From positions 2,666,001 to 2,730,000 of the forward strand of contig NZ_CP020465.1 in NCBI RefSeq assembly GCF_002076895.1: 64,000 nucleotides of DNA. Direction: 5' to 3'. The translations under genes and the position numbers were made by a program. This document shows, one piece after another, positions 10,299 to 19,658 of the stretch (within the stretch, counting starts at the first letter, position 1; every line of letters starts with the position of its first letter). The notes beneath the pieces are model-generated. The model was not told the DNA's origin. It did no database searches and was given only the letters and a program-made list of their open reading frames with translations. This DNA is from Cognaticolwellia beringensis (GTDB lineage: Bacteria; Pseudomonadota; Gammaproteobacteria; Enterobacterales; Alteromonadaceae).

Positions 10299-11240
10299 AT
10301 GCTATCAGCATTGAAAATATCTGGATTAAAGAAAACCTATAAAGGTGGTTTTGAAGCACTTAAAGGTATCGATCTTACTGTAAACCAAGGAGACTTCTTT
10401 GCTTTACTTGGCCCTAATGGTGCGGGTAAGTCCACTACCATAGGTATTATCACGTCATTAGTGAATAAAACCGCCGGTAAAGTTGAAGTTTTTGGCCATG
10501 ATATTGATCAAGAGCTTGAAACAGCGAAAAGCTTTATAGGTTTAGTACCACAAGAGTTTAACTTCAACCAATTTGAATCCTTAATGAAAATCTTGGTAAA
10601 CCAAGCTGGATATTATGGTGTCGAACGAAAAGTAGCGGTTCAGCGTGCTGAAAAATATTTAAAGCAATTAAATTTATGGGAAAAGCGCAACGATGCAGCC
10701 CGTATGCTTTCAGGTGGCATGAAGCGCCGTTTAATGATTGCTCGCGCATTAATGCATGAGCCTCAAATGTTAATACTCGACGAACCTACTGCCGGTGTAG
10801 ATATTGAACTTAGACGTTCAATGTGGGAGTTTTTACGTGTGCTAAATAAGCAAGGCATCACGATTATACTCACCACGCATTATTTAGAAGAAGCAGAAAT
10901 GCTGTGTCGTAACATTGCCATTATTGACTCCGGCATTATTGTTGAAAATACGGATATGAAATCGCTATTAGCTAAATTAGATGTTGAAACTTTTGTTTTC
11001 GATTTAAAGCCCAATAGCGCACCTACCGAGTTGGCAGAATTAAGCTCTAGATTTATTGACGGACACACCTTAGAAGTTGACGTTAAAAAAAGCCAAACCA
11101 TCAACTCAGTGTTTATCGAGCTCAATAAACAAGGCATTGATGTGTTAAGTATGCGTAATAAGAGTAATCGACTAGAAGAGCTGTTTGTAGGGCTAGTGGG
11201 TAGCGGTCAAGCAGCGAGCAAAAGCGCAAATAAGGAATAA
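10299..11240 (+). CDS. yadG: ABC-2 transporter ATP-binding protein, YadG-like
   Basis: This 313-residue ATPase has Walker A GPNGAGKST (G38-T46, K44), signature LSGGMKRRL, Walker B MLILDEPTAGVD and the H-loop TTHYLEEAE. An open frame begins at a TTG at 10287, but the ATG at 10299 has GAGG six bases upstream and is preferred. Downstream, five bases away, is the permease gene, and the pair matches yadGH of E. coli in order and sequence character. The exported substrate of YadGH is not established. The Shine-Dalgarno of yadH lies inside the 3' end of this gene, suggesting coupled translation. Confidence 0.93.
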   Translation: MLSALKISGLKKTYKGGFEALKGIDLTVNQGDFFALLGPNGAGKSTTIGIITSLVNKTAGKVEVFGHDIDQELETAKSFIGLVPQEFNFNQFESLMKILVNQAGYYGVERKVAVQRAEKYLKQLNLWEKRNDAARMLSGGMKRRLMIARALMHEPQMLILDEPTAGVDIELRRSMWEFLRVLNKQGITIILTTHYLEEAEMLCRNIAIIDSGIIVENTDMKSLLAKLDVETFVFDLKPNSAPTELAELSSRFIDGHTLEVDVKKSQTINSVFIELNKQGIDVLSMRNKSNRLEELFVGLVGSGQAASKSANKE

Positions 11241-11245
11241 ATATC

Positions 11246-12019
11246 ATGGCATCATCTAGAAATATCATTGCGCTTAAAAGTATTATGCACAAAGAAATAC
11301 ACCGTTTTATGCGTATTTGGGTACAAACATTAGTACCACCAGCGATAACTATTAGCTTGTATTTTGTCATCTTTGGTTCGTTAATAGGTTCGCGTATTGG
11401 ACAAATGGGCGGCTTTGATTACATGTCATTTATTGTGCCTGGTTTGATCATGATGAGTGTTATAACTAACTCATACTCCAATGTCGCCTCGTCATTTTTC
11501 AGTGCCAAGTGGCAGCGAAATGTTGAAGAAATGCTCGTGGCTCCAGTACCTAATTGGGTTATTGTTGCTGGTTATGTTGGCGGCGGAATGGCACGTGGTA
11601 TGTTAGTGGGCGGTATTGTCACGATAGTCTCAATGTTTTTTGTTGATATACAAATCCATAATATTTGGGTGATTATTGTAACGGTTGCACTGACTTCAGC
11701 TACCTTTGCTTTAGGTGGTTTAATTAACGCAATTTTTGCGGGTAGTTTTGACGACATATCTATTATCCCAACGTTTATATTAACGCCACTGACTTATTTA
11801 GGTGGTGTGTTTTATTCTATTAGTTTGTTACCTGATTTTTGGCAAGGTGTCTCACAAATTAACCCGATTGTGTATATGGTTAATGCCTTTAGGTATGGTT
11901 TTTTAGGTATATCTGATGTCAGTTTAACCTTGTCATTTGCGGTATTGGGCGTGTTTATTGTCAGTTTATACACCATTGCTATGGTGTTAATTACTAAAGG
12001 TATTGGCTTAAGAAGCTAA
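11246..12019 (+). CDS. yadH: ABC-2 transporter permease, YadH-like
   Basis: The 257-residue inner-membrane protein has about six hydrophobic segments. It shares long near-identical stretches with E. coli YadH, for example EIHRFMRIWVQTLVPP, FIVPGLIMMSVITN and TPLTYLGGVFYS (compared from memory). It would pair with the ATPase just upstream to form an exporter of unknown substrate. The position upstream of the pantothenate genes is the same as in E. coli. Confidence 0.93.
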   Translation: MASSRNIIALKSIMHKEIHRFMRIWVQTLVPPAITISLYFVIFGSLIGSRIGQMGGFDYMSFIVPGLIMMSVITNSYSNVASSFFSAKWQRNVEEMLVAPVPNWVIVAGYVGGGMARGMLVGGIVTIVSMFFVDIQIHNIWVIIVTVALTSATFALGGLINAIFAGSFDDISIIPTFILTPLTYLGGVFYSISLLPDFWQGVSQINPIVYMVNAFRYGFLGISDVSLTLSFAVLGVFIVSLYTIAMVLITKGIGLRS

Positions 12020-12062
12020 TATTCAGCCAGCGTTAAATTTAGCATTTATAGGTAAGCACGTA

Positions 12063-12752
12063 ATGAACAACACAGAAATAACCGGTGACTCTAAAGCCAT
12101 TGTAACCAACCAACCTGGTATACATGAAAAGTTGGCTGAGATTGTTAATAAACACATTGCACATCCGTCACAAAAGCCGATACAAGCACATACTCAACAA
12201 GCTTTTGATGAGATAAATAAGGTTGTTCAGGCGTTTATCGGCGAAGTTATTCTGGATTCGTGTTGTGGTGTTGGTCAAAGTACGCGTTTATTAGCAAAAC
12301 AAAATCCAGCTGCTTTAGTGATTGGGGTGGATAAATCTGCTCATAGAATTAACCGTAATGTTGACGAGGTAGAACATGATAACGGTCAAGGTAAAGTAGA
12401 AAATTATCACTTAGTTCGTGCTGATTTAAATGACTTTTATCGCCTAGTGGTGGCTGCTAATTGGCCAGTTACAAAGCATTATATTTTATATCCCAACCCT
12501 TGGCCGAAAGCTAAACATGTCCAGAGACGCTGGCATGGTAGCGCAGTTTTTCCACAAATTATTGCCGTTGGGCAAGAGATTATTTTACGCAGTAATTGGC
12601 TACTTTACTTAGAAGAGTTTCAAGTAGCCGCGAGTGTTTTATCTTTTAAGGGCGACATATCCACGGTTAACGTTACTCAGCCTTTAACTCCATTCGAAGC
12701 AAAGTTTCATGCCAGTGGTCAGCAATGTTGGCAGCTACATATTTGTAAATAA
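12063..12752 (+). CDS. TrmB-like SAM-dependent methyltransferase
   Basis: The 229-residue protein has a SAM-binding motif I (LDSCCGVGQSTRLL, about residues 78-91) and a motif YPNPWPKAKHVQRRW that closely resembles the PDPWxKxRHxKRR motif of tRNA (guanine-N7) methyltransferase TrmB. The family substrate is G46 of tRNA. The variant motif and the different C-terminus suggest a TrmB paralogue rather than the housekeeping enzyme, so the tRNA target is an inference. It begins 43 bases after yadH and may be cotranscribed. A long imperfect hairpin follows at 12772. Confidence 0.72.
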   Translation: MNNTEITGDSKAIVTNQPGIHEKLAEIVNKHIAHPSQKPIQAHTQQAFDEINKVVQAFIGEVILDSCCGVGQSTRLLAKQNPAALVIGVDKSAHRINRNVDEVEHDNGQGKVENYHLVRADLNDFYRLVVAANWPVTKHYILYPNPWPKAKHVQRRWHGSAVFPQIIAVGQEIILRSNWLLYLEEFQVAASVLSFKGDISTVNVTQPLTPFEAKFHASGQQCWQLHICK

Positions 12753-12771
12753 TATTGCCTTAAGCTAAAAC

Positions 12772-12811
12772 TAATAATTGGTTAAATTAACAAAAATTTA
12801 GCCAATTATTA
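12772..12811. terminator. Long A/T-rich hairpin downstream of the TrmB-like gene
   Basis: Two 17-base arms (12772-12788 and 12795-12811) are complementary except for one G-T pair, around a six-base loop. A weak T-rich stretch follows. Position suggests termination of the yadG-yadH-TrmB-like transcript; a proper U-run is missing. Confidence 0.5.
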
Positions 12812-12934
12812 CAGTGCTTTAATTTTGTTTATAGTTCGGTTTGTTTATTTTTCTCTTATATATCATGTGATTATATTTTTGGCCTAAATGTTGATATTAC
12901 TTTTGTATATCAACTGTAATTTAGGATGAATAAC

Positions 12935-13033
12935 ATGACTAATAATATTAAAAAAACGGTATTTATGATGGCTTTAAGTAGTTTGGCAATAGTTGAACTT
13001 GGTTTGGTTTATATCGCGACCTTACTCGGTTAG
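12935..13033 (+). CDS. Possible 32-residue membrane peptide
   Basis: A short frame begins at an ATG with AGGA eight bases upstream (an alternative in-frame ATG lies at 12926). The peptide starts MTNNIKKTV and continues as one hydrophobic segment rich in Leu, Val and Ala, with a single Glu in the middle, ending YIATLLG. This fits a single-pass small membrane protein. The stop codon lies inside the first copy of a 19-bp tandem duplication. It lies alone in the gap between the TrmB-like gene and panP. No family recognised. Confidence 0.4.
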   Translation: MTNNIKKTVFMMALSSLAIVELGLVYIATLLG

Positions 13034-13060
13034 CCTGGAACTACTCGGTTAGCCTGGAAC
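13023..13060. repeat. Perfect 19-bp tandem duplication
   Basis: The unit TACTCGGTTAGCCTGGAAC occurs at 13023-13041 and again at 13042-13060 without a mismatch. The first copy overlaps the last codons and stop of the small frame at 12935-13033. The rest of the gap to panP (13061-13236) holds no other recognisable feature. Confidence 0.9.
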
Positions 13061-13236
13061 AGAGCAGAGCTTTGTACTATTTCAGCGAAGTCATACTCAG
13101 CTGACTATCCAGATTAACTTTGTTTGAAAGCACAACTGAAATGAAAATAACGAGACTTTTGACTTGTTTTTTATTAAAGTGCCGGTCTTACATCAATATC
13201 AGCTTGCTTAGAGCAAGTCGTTAATAGTGAACAAGT

Positions 13237-14865
13237 ATGACGGTGAATAAACGCGCAGCAAAAGTTTCTGAAGAGTCTTTACATCGTATTTTTACCATTC
13301 CTGTTGCACCCAATTCTACATTGGGTCGCGTAGAGAGTGAGATATCTCAAAACTTGGCTGGCTTCCTAGGTTCGCACATCGCAGCGACAGAACAAGCCTT
13401 GAGCGAAATTGAAAAAGATTTTGCTGACTCGCAGATCCCTGAAGATCCTGCTTTTGTTTCAGATCACATGCACCACTTACTTGATAAGCTTGTGTCTCAA
13501 TCTGTTCATACCTCAAGTCCAAATTTCATCGGTCATATGACCTCTGCATTACCGTACTTTATTTTACCGTTATCAAAACTGATGATTGGCTTAAATCAAA
13601 ATTTGGTAAAAATTGAAACGTCAAAAGCATTTACCCCAATGGAACGGCAAGTGCTTGGTATGATGCATCGTTTAGTTTATCAAGATGAAGAGCCGTTTTA
13701 TCAACAATGGATGCATAGTGCGAATCACTCATTAGGCGCATTTTGCTCAGGCGGCACTGTCGCTAATTTAACGGCACTTTGGGTTGCACGTAATAACTTA
13801 TTAAAACCGGATGGTGATTTTAAAGGTGTAGCACGTGAGGGCTTATTCAAGGCACTTAAACATTATAACTATGACGGCTTAGCTATCTTAGTGTCAGCTC
13901 GTGGACATTATTCACTGAAAAAGTCGGCAGATGTCTTAGGTATAGGCCAAGACAGTGTTATTGCTATTCCAACCGATGAAAATAATAAAATTGACTGCCA
14001 ACTGCTTGAAGAAAAATGTCAGCAGTTAGCACGTGAAAATATTCAAGTACTTAGTATTGTCGGTGTTGCAGGCACAACAGAAACCGGCAATATAGACCCG
14101 CTTGATAAAATAGCTGATATAGCTCAACGCTATAATGCGCATTTTCATGTTGATGCTGCTTGGGGTGGAGCAACCTTATTATCGAATAAGTATCGCCCAT
14201 TATTAAAAGGCATTGAGTTGGCTGACTCGGTCACTATCGACGCACATAAACAAATGTATGTGCCGATGGGAGCAGGGCTAGTGGTATTTAAAAACCCGGC
14301 CTCTGTTGCTGCGATTGAGCATCATGCTGAGTATATTTTACGCAAAGGCTCAAAAGATTTAGGAAGTCATACTTTAGAAGGTTCGCGTCCAGGTATGGCA
14401 ATGTTGGTCTATGCCGCTTTGCATGTGATCAGCCGTCCAGGCTATGAATTGCTGATTAATGGCAGTATTGAAAAAGCTAATTATTTTGCTCAATTAATCG
14501 AGCAGCATGCTGATTTTGAATTGGTTACTAAGCCTGAACTATGCTTGTTAACTTATCGCTATAATCCAAGTAGTGTGCAAAAGTTGCTGGCTAACGCTAG
14601 TGATGTTGAACAAGAAAACATTAACGTATTGCTGGATAAGTTGACAGAATTCATCCAAAAAAGACAACGTGAAAATGGTAAGTCTTTTGTTTCTCGTACC
14701 CGTATTGAAGTACAGAAATACCAAGGGCGAAAAACTTTAGTCTTTCGTGTTGTATTAGCGAATCCGCTGACCACAAAAACTATTCTACAAGACGTATTAG
14801 CTGAACAGGCTCAATTGGCGCAAGAAAGTGAACGCTTTTTACCCTTATTATTGTCGATGAGCTAA
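13237..14865 (+). CDS. panP: PLP-dependent aspartate 1-decarboxylase PanP
   Basis: This 542-residue group II PLP decarboxylase has the cofactor lysine in DAHKQMYVP (K338), the CSGGTVANLTAL phosphate-site motif and HVDAAWGG with the PLP-nitrogen aspartate. Proteins of this subfamily replace the pyruvoyl enzyme PanD in many gammaproteobacteria, making beta-alanine from aspartate for pantothenate and CoA. The context supports this: panC and panB follow convergently, at the position where panD lies in E. coli. A glutamate decarboxylase activity cannot be excluded from sequence alone. The gene is monocistronic and ends at a bidirectional terminator shared with panC. Confidence 0.88.
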   Translation: MTVNKRAAKVSEESLHRIFTIPVAPNSTLGRVESEISQNLAGFLGSHIAATEQALSEIEKDFADSQIPEDPAFVSDHMHHLLDKLVSQSVHTSSPNFIGHMTSALPYFILPLSKLMIGLNQNLVKIETSKAFTPMERQVLGMMHRLVYQDEEPFYQQWMHSANHSLGAFCSGGTVANLTALWVARNNLLKPDGDFKGVAREGLFKALKHYNYDGLAILVSARGHYSLKKSADVLGIGQDSVIAIPTDENNKIDCQLLEEKCQQLARENIQVLSIVGVAGTTETGNIDPLDKIADIAQRYNAHFHVDAAWGGATLLSNKYRPLLKGIELADSVTIDAHKQMYVPMGAGLVVFKNPASVAAIEHHAEYILRKGSKDLGSHTLEGSRPGMAMLVYAALHVISRPGYELLINGSIEKANYFAQLIEQHADFELVTKPELCLLTYRYNPSSVQKLLANASDVEQENINVLLDKLTEFIQKRQRENGKSFVSRTRIEVQKYQGRKTLVFRVVLANPLTTKTILQDVLAEQAQLAQESERFLPLLLSMS

Positions 14866-14886
14866 AGGCTTATTTTCAGGAAAAAA

Positions 14887-14916
14887 AAAGCGACTTACCA
14901 AAGAGTCGCTTTATTC
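14887..14916. terminator. Bidirectional terminator between panP and panC
   Basis: Stem AAAGCGACT/AGTCGCTTT with an eight-base loop, A-run on the left and TTTATT on the right. It lies between two convergent genes. Confidence 0.88.
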
Positions 14917-14967
14917 TCTAAATGTGCAATGTGCAATAGCCATCTCACTCATAATCTAGCAAATAGC

Positions 14968-15816
14968 TTAAGCTAATTTTACCTGTAGGTTATCGATTAA
15001 CCTTGCTTTGCCACAATGTGCTGCTGCGAGAATAACTAATTCTTTATCGTCTTCACTTGCTGGCTGTAAAGTGCGAGCATGACAAATATGAATATAATCG
15101 GTTCTCATTCCTGCATTATTAATATACTCGGCGGCTTTTCTTGCTAAACCAATAAAGTCAGTACTATGTTGAATTTCTTTCGCTAACCATTGAATATTTT
15201 GACTTAAAGCCGCGGCGATTTCTTTTTCTGCTTCACTTAAATAATTATTACGAGAACTTAGCGCTAAGCCTGAGGGCTCTCGAACGGTTTCGACCGGTAT
15301 TATCTCAATCGGCATAGATAAGTCTTCAACCATAATTTGAATGACTTGAACCTGTTGGTAGTCTTTTAAACCAAAACAGGCAATATCGGGTTGGACTAAA
15401 TTGAACAGCTTACAAACGACGGTTGTCACTCCACGAAAATGCCCAGGGCGACTTTCACCACAGTAGCTTTGAGAAACATTAGGCACCTCAACATAACTTT
15501 GGTTATCTACGCCTTTAGGATAAATAATCGCGGGCGTTGGTGTAAATAATAAATCACAACCAGCAGCAAGTAACTTTTCTTTATCCTCAGGCATTGTGCT
15601 TGGGTAATTGTCGATATCTTCATTTGCGCCAAATTGCATCGGGTTGACAAAAATGCTGGCAACCACTTTATCAGCAACCAATTTGGCTTTTTCTACTAGG
15701 GCAATATGCCCTTTATGTAAGTTGCCCATGGTTGGCACAAAAGCAATTTTAAGGCCTTGCTGTCGCCAGAGATTAATTTCGCCGCGTAAATTCGAAATTT
15801 TTTCAATTGTTTGCAT
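14968..15816 (-). CDS. panC: Pantothenate synthetase
   Basis: The 282-residue enzyme ligates pantoate and beta-alanine using ATP. Visible motifs are PTMGNLHKGH, with the HxGH-type nucleotide motif at H34-H37, FVNPMQFG, and GLKDYQQVQVI. Length is normal for the family. It lies 59 bases downstream of panB on the same strand, forming a panB-panC unit. The beta-alanine it needs would come from the convergent panP gene. Transcription probably ends at 14887-14916. Confidence 0.97.
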   Translation of the reverse strand: MQTIEKISNLRGEINLWRQQGLKIAFVPTMGNLHKGHIALVEKAKLVADKVVASIFVNPMQFGANEDIDNYPSTMPEDKEKLLAAGCDLLFTPTPAIIYPKGVDNQSYVEVPNVSQSYCGESRPGHFRGVTTVVCKLFNLVQPDIACFGLKDYQQVQVIQIMVEDLSMPIEIIPVETVREPSGLALSSRNNYLSEAEKEIAAALSQNIQWLAKEIQHSTDFIGLARKAAEYINNAGMRTDYIHICHARTLQPASEDDKELVILAAAHCGKARLIDNLQVKLA

Positions 15817-15875
15817 GGTTTTTCTACTTTCTACTCGATGTTGAAGACTGTTGTTTTAATGACAATTAGTTTCAG

Positions 15876-16670
15876 CTATTTAAAAATATGTTCAGGGCCA
15901 GGAAAATTACCCTTGCTGACTTCGTCAATATACAACTCGATTGCTTTTTTTATATCGCCAGTATCGATTAAAAAGTTGCGTGAGAATTTTGGCATGTAAC
16001 TACAAGAGATACCTAGGGCGTCATGCATAACTAAAATTTGTCCATCAGTATCTTTACCTGCGCCAATTCCAATAGTCGGAATCGACACGGCTTCTGTAAT
16101 AGCTTTACCCAAACCACTTGGAATACACTCAAGCACTAATAACTGTGCGCCTGCAGCTTCTAATGCTTTGGCATGTTCTATCATCTCAAGGGCTTTGTCA
16201 CTCTCTCTACCTTGTACTTTAAAACCACCAAATACATTCACCGACTGTGGTGTTAATCCTAAATGAGCACAAACAGGGATACCACGCTCTACTAGGCCTT
16301 TTATCGTTTCTTCTAACCATTCACCGCCTTCAAGTTTTACTATGCTAGCACCAGCTTGCATTAACTTGGTGGCGTTTATATAAGCTTGCTCTGTGGTCGC
16401 ATAGCTCATAAAAGGCATGTCAGCAATAATGAGGGTGTTTTCCACTCCGCGCTTTACACTTTGTGTATGATAGGCCATGTGGTCAATATCAACAGGTAGA
16501 GTGTCGTCATGGCCTTGTAAAACCATGCCTAGTGAGTCACCGATCAATATCGCATGAATACCTGCTTGATCAAATATCTTTGCAAAACTGGCATCATAGG
16601 CGGTAATAGTGGTAATTTTTTCACCTTGTTGTTTCATTTTCATTAAGGTGGCGGTTGTTATTTTAGCCAT
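15876..16670 (-). CDS. panB: 3-methyl-2-oxobutanoate hydroxymethyltransferase
   Basis: The 264-residue enzyme transfers a hydroxymethyl group from methylene-tetrahydrofolate to 2-oxoisovalerate, giving ketopantoate. Diagnostic pieces are [29 protein letters not shown] with the metal-binding aspartate, KLEGGEW, and [11 protein letters not shown]. It is upstream of panC and follows folK (57 bases), so folK, panB and panC may be one transcript. That would link folate and pantothenate synthesis, as in E. coli. Confidence 0.97.
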   Translation of the reverse strand: MAKITTATLMKMKQQGEKITTITAYDASFAKIFDQAGIHAILIGDSLGMVLQGHDDTLPVDIDHMAYHTQSVKRGVENTLIIADMPFMSYATTEQAYINATKLMQAGASIVKLEGGEWLEETIKGLVERGIPVCAHLGLTPQSVNVFGGFKVQGRESDKALEMIEHAKALEAAGAQLLVLECIPSGLGKAITEAVSIPTIGIGAGKDTDGQILVMHDALGISCSYMPKFSRNFLIDTGDIKKAIELYIDEVSKGNFPGPEHIFK

Positions 16671-16727
16671 ATTATATTCCGTTGGTTATGATGCATCATT
16701 AATCTTGCTGATTTTAGAGTTTATATT

Positions 16728-17219
16728 CTAACTTAACTTACTGTGAATTTTTAGTCCATTATTATCAATCTGATTTGCCAGTTCTTGAATACTATCACAG
16801 TCAGGTAAAACTAAATTGGGTGCGATTTCAGCTAACGGAAGTAAAACAAACTCTCGAGACTTTAAGCCATAATGAGGAATTGTTAAACGTTCTGTGTTAA
16901 TTATTTGCTGATCAAATAAGAGAATATCTAAATCTAGCACTCGAGCACCCCAGCGATTGTCTTTACGAACTCGACCGGCATTGTTTTCAATACTTTGTAG
17001 CTGCTCAAGTAATTCTATTGCACTTAAATTTGTTTCAAGTGCGATCACGGCATTCATGTAATCAGGTTGATCTTGCGGTCCCATAGGGCGACTGAAATAC
17101 AAAGAAGACACCTGAGTTACTTTGCATCGCTCAAGTTGCTTTAATTTATCCAACGCAGAGCATATCTGCGCTTGCGGATCAGATAAGTTACTGCCTAAAC
17201 CAATATAGGTTAATGCCAT
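16728..17219 (-). CDS. folK: 2-amino-4-hydroxy-6-hydroxymethyldihydropteridine pyrophosphokinase
   Basis: The 163-residue HPPK transfers pyrophosphate from ATP to the pterin in folate synthesis. It shows the N-terminal YIGLGSNLSDP motif and the family signature RWGARVLDLDILLF with the two Mg2+-binding aspartates. Its ATG overlaps the stop codon of pcnB in TAATG, sharing one A, so translation is probably coupled. Order pcnB-folK is the same as in E. coli. Confidence 0.97.
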   Translation of the reverse strand: MALTYIGLGSNLSDPQAQICSALDKLKQLERCKVTQVSSLYFSRPMGPQDQPDYMNAVIALETNLSAIELLEQLQSIENNAGRVRKDNRWGARVLDLDILLFDQQIINTERLTIPHYGLKSREFVLLPLAEIAPNLVLPDCDSIQELANQIDNNGLKIHSKLS

Positions 17220-18673
17220 TACGCGTCGCTACTCGAACTTTCTACGCGAGGCTTTCTACGCTTTCTTGTTGTGCGACGAGGTCCATTTTTACTGGGGACT
17301 ATGCTTTTTACCATTACTTGCTGTGTTTCAACATTGCACTCTTGAAAGTCTCCCCACCATTTGGCAAGTTCCTGAAGCGAAGAGCCGTGCTCGACATGAC
17401 TATCTGCAGCAGTTTCTATTTCGGCGCGCAATAACAAAAAGTCATATCCGGCTCTAAATTTAGGATGTTCAAGCGCTTTAAATGCACGTTTTCCATCTCG
17501 GCGAGCCAATTTTTCTTGTAAAATCCAAATATCTTTCATTACCGCTTGAAAGCGTTTTGGTATCGCAATACTGCGTTGTTGCTCTGACATTACTTCACTT
17601 AATGCACCAAAAAATGCATCTTGTGGTGTCAACTTAGTTTCACGATTTAAGCGTTGTATATGCTCTTGCATTGGGTACCAAAGCATTGCAGCAAATAAAA
17701 ATGCGGGTGTAACACGCTGATCATTATTAACGCGATAATCGGTATTCTTCATCGCTAAAGCAATAAAATCGGCTATATATAGCTGAGATTTTTGATTAAG
17801 TTGTTGATCAACTGCGGGGAAAAAATACTGAAATAAGCTGTAATTTCTTAGCAGCTCAAAATTTTCTACCGCTTTACCTGACATGAACAGCTTTAAAAAT
17901 TCTTCAAACAAACGCGCTGGTGGAATATTTGCCATCAGTGGTGCAAGAGATTTTATTGGTGCTTTAGTATCAGGATGAATTTCCATGTCTAATTTTGTAG
18001 CAAAGCGTATAGCACGTAACATTCTAACCGGATCTTCACGGTAGCGTGTTTCAGGATCACCAATTAAGCGGATTTGTTTAGCGTAAACATCAGCAACACC
18101 ATTAGCAAAGTCATAAACTTTAAAGTCTTTAGCTGAGTAATAAAGCGCGTTTATGGTGAAGTCACGACGTTCAGCGTCTTCTTCAATACTGCCATATATG
18201 TTGTCACGCAAAAGCATGCCATCTTCACTTTGCTTAGATGTTTTTTGACAGTTTTTATCTTCATCGCTGTCGTGATGGCCCCTAAATGTGGCTACTTCAA
18301 TAATTTCACGACCAAAAACAATATGTGCGAGGCGAAAGCGACGACCAATAAGTCGACAGTTTCGAAATAAAGTCTTAATTTGCTCTGGGGTTGCGTTGGT
18401 GGCAATATCAAAATCTTTAGGTTCTAAACCTAAGATAATATCGCGGACACCACCGCCCACTAAATAAGCGTCATAGCCTCCTTTATTTAAGCGATACAAT
18501 ACTTTTAAGGCATTGTGACTCATGTGTTTTCTAGATACAGGGTGCTGATCACGAGAAAGTATAATTGGCTGTTCAAATGATGGCTGATTCGAGTTATTTT
18601 TTCGTGCTTTTCCGAGTACTTTTTTACACAAGTTGATGACGCTTTTGATAATGGTGGACCCCAGTTTTATCAT
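17219..18673 (-). CDS. pcnB: Poly(A) polymerase I
   Basis: This 484-residue class II nucleotidyltransferase has the head motif YLVGGGVRDIILG with the catalytic pair in KDFDIATNATPEQ. RRDFTINALYY and the RYREDPVRMLRAIRFA core follow. The C-terminal tail is basic (RRTTRKRRKPR), as usual in PcnB, which helps separate it from CCA-adding enzymes. It adds 3' poly(A) tails that speed RNA decay. It heads a probable pcnB-folK-panB-panC unit. The N-terminus has an extra stretch of about 40 residues before the catalytic head, common in marine relatives. Confidence 0.95.
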   Translation of the reverse strand: MIKLGSTIIKSVINLCKKVLGKARKNNSNQPSFEQPIILSRDQHPVSRKHMSHNALKVLYRLNKGGYDAYLVGGGVRDIILGLEPKDFDIATNATPEQIKTLFRNCRLIGRRFRLAHIVFGREIIEVATFRGHHDSDEDKNCQKTSKQSEDGMLLRDNIYGSIEEDAERRDFTINALYYSAKDFKVYDFANGVADVYAKQIRLIGDPETRYREDPVRMLRAIRFATKLDMEIHPDTKAPIKSLAPLMANIPPARLFEEFLKLFMSGKAVENFELLRNYSLFQYFFPAVDQQLNQKSQLYIADFIALAMKNTDYRVNNDQRVTPAFLFAAMLWYPMQEHIQRLNRETKLTPQDAFFGALSEVMSEQQRSIAIPKRFQAVMKDIWILQEKLARRDGKRAFKALEHPKFRAGYDFLLLRAEIETAADSHVEHGSSLQELAKWWGDFQECNVETQQVMVKSIVPSKNGPRRTTRKRRKPRVESSSSDA

Positions 18674-18742
18674 TAAATTTCTCGCGCAATGATATAACAG
18701 TGTAAGGGAAAAGAGAATGAAAACAGTGTGAAAAAAAACGGC

Positions 18743-19648
18743 TTATAAAACTATTTCTTGTGATTTTGGCACTTGAGTGATTGACCAGTGGGTGATTGCC
18801 CAGCTTAAAAGTTCAGTGACACTGGCGTATTTTAATTCCTTAGGTGGTTGTTGACCTAGGAATTTTAAGGCTAATAAGAGGGAAGGTATGGGATTTCTTT
18901 GATCTATTTCAGGCGCGTTATTTTGTTTGCTTAATTTAAAGCCTGCTGCTGTTACGGCTAGTGGAAAGTGGCCGAATTTAGGGGCAGTATGTTGCAATAT
19001 TTGATAAAAACTTAATTGTCTCGCTGTCGGTTCAAGTAAGTCACAACCGCGAATAATATGGCTAATATTTTGATAGATATCGTCAACGACAACCGCTAAT
19101 TGATAAGCAAATAGGCCGTCTTTTCTTAATACGATAAAATCTTCTTGAGCAAGTTCTTTGTTACAGGTTACTTGGCCTTGAATAAGGTCATTATATTGTG
19201 AGATACCCAAGTTATTAATTACGCGAATTGCACTGCTATTTTTGGGTTGCGCTAGTTGTCGGCAATGGCCTTGGTAGATACCACCTTCGGCTTTAATTTG
19301 AGCGCGAGTACAGCAACAATAATAACTGAGATTTTGTTGTGATAGCTCGGCTAATACTGCACGATAAACCGGACTTTGCTGACTTTGGTAAAGTACATCT
19401 TCATCCCAATGTAGACCAAAAAGTTCTAGTGTTTTTAGGATTTGGGCACTTGCACCTGCTTTTTCCCGTGGAGGATCAATATCTTCAATTCTAACTAGCC
19501 ATTGGCCATTATTATGTTTAGCGTCTAGATAACTTGCCAGAGCAGCAATTAATGAACCGAAATGTAAAAAACCGGAAGGGGAAGGAGCAAAGCGACCACG
19601 GTATTGCTGTGCAATATCGGGTCGCAAAGGTTTATAAAGTTCCAACAA
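18743..19648 (-). CDS. gluQ: Glutamyl-Q tRNA(Asp) synthetase
   Basis: This 301-residue paralogue of the GluRS catalytic domain lacks the anticodon-binding part. It glutamylates queuosine at position 34 of tRNA(Asp). The class I motif is APSPSGFLHFGS, the KMSKS equivalent is KLSKQN, and a zinc-type cluster is visible as CCCTRAQI with a later GHC. The start is a TTG ten bases after the dksA stop; no convincing Shine-Dalgarno precedes it, so translation may depend on dksA. The order dksA-gluQ is conserved with E. coli. Confidence 0.95.
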   Translation of the reverse strand: MLELYKPLRPDIAQQYRGRFAPSPSGFLHFGSLIAALASYLDAKHNNGQWLVRIEDIDPPREKAGASAQILKTLELFGLHWDEDVLYQSQQSPVYRAVLAELSQQNLSYYCCCTRAQIKAEGGIYQGHCRQLAQPKNSSAIRVINNLGISQYNDLIQGQVTCNKELAQEDFIVLRKDGLFAYQLAVVVDDIYQNISHIIRGCDLLEPTARQLSFYQILQHTAPKFGHFPLAVTAAGFKLSKQNNAPEIDQRNPIPSLLLALKFLGQQPPKELKYASVTELLSWAITHWSITQVPKSQEIVL

Positions 19649-19658
19649 GTAGAAGGTG

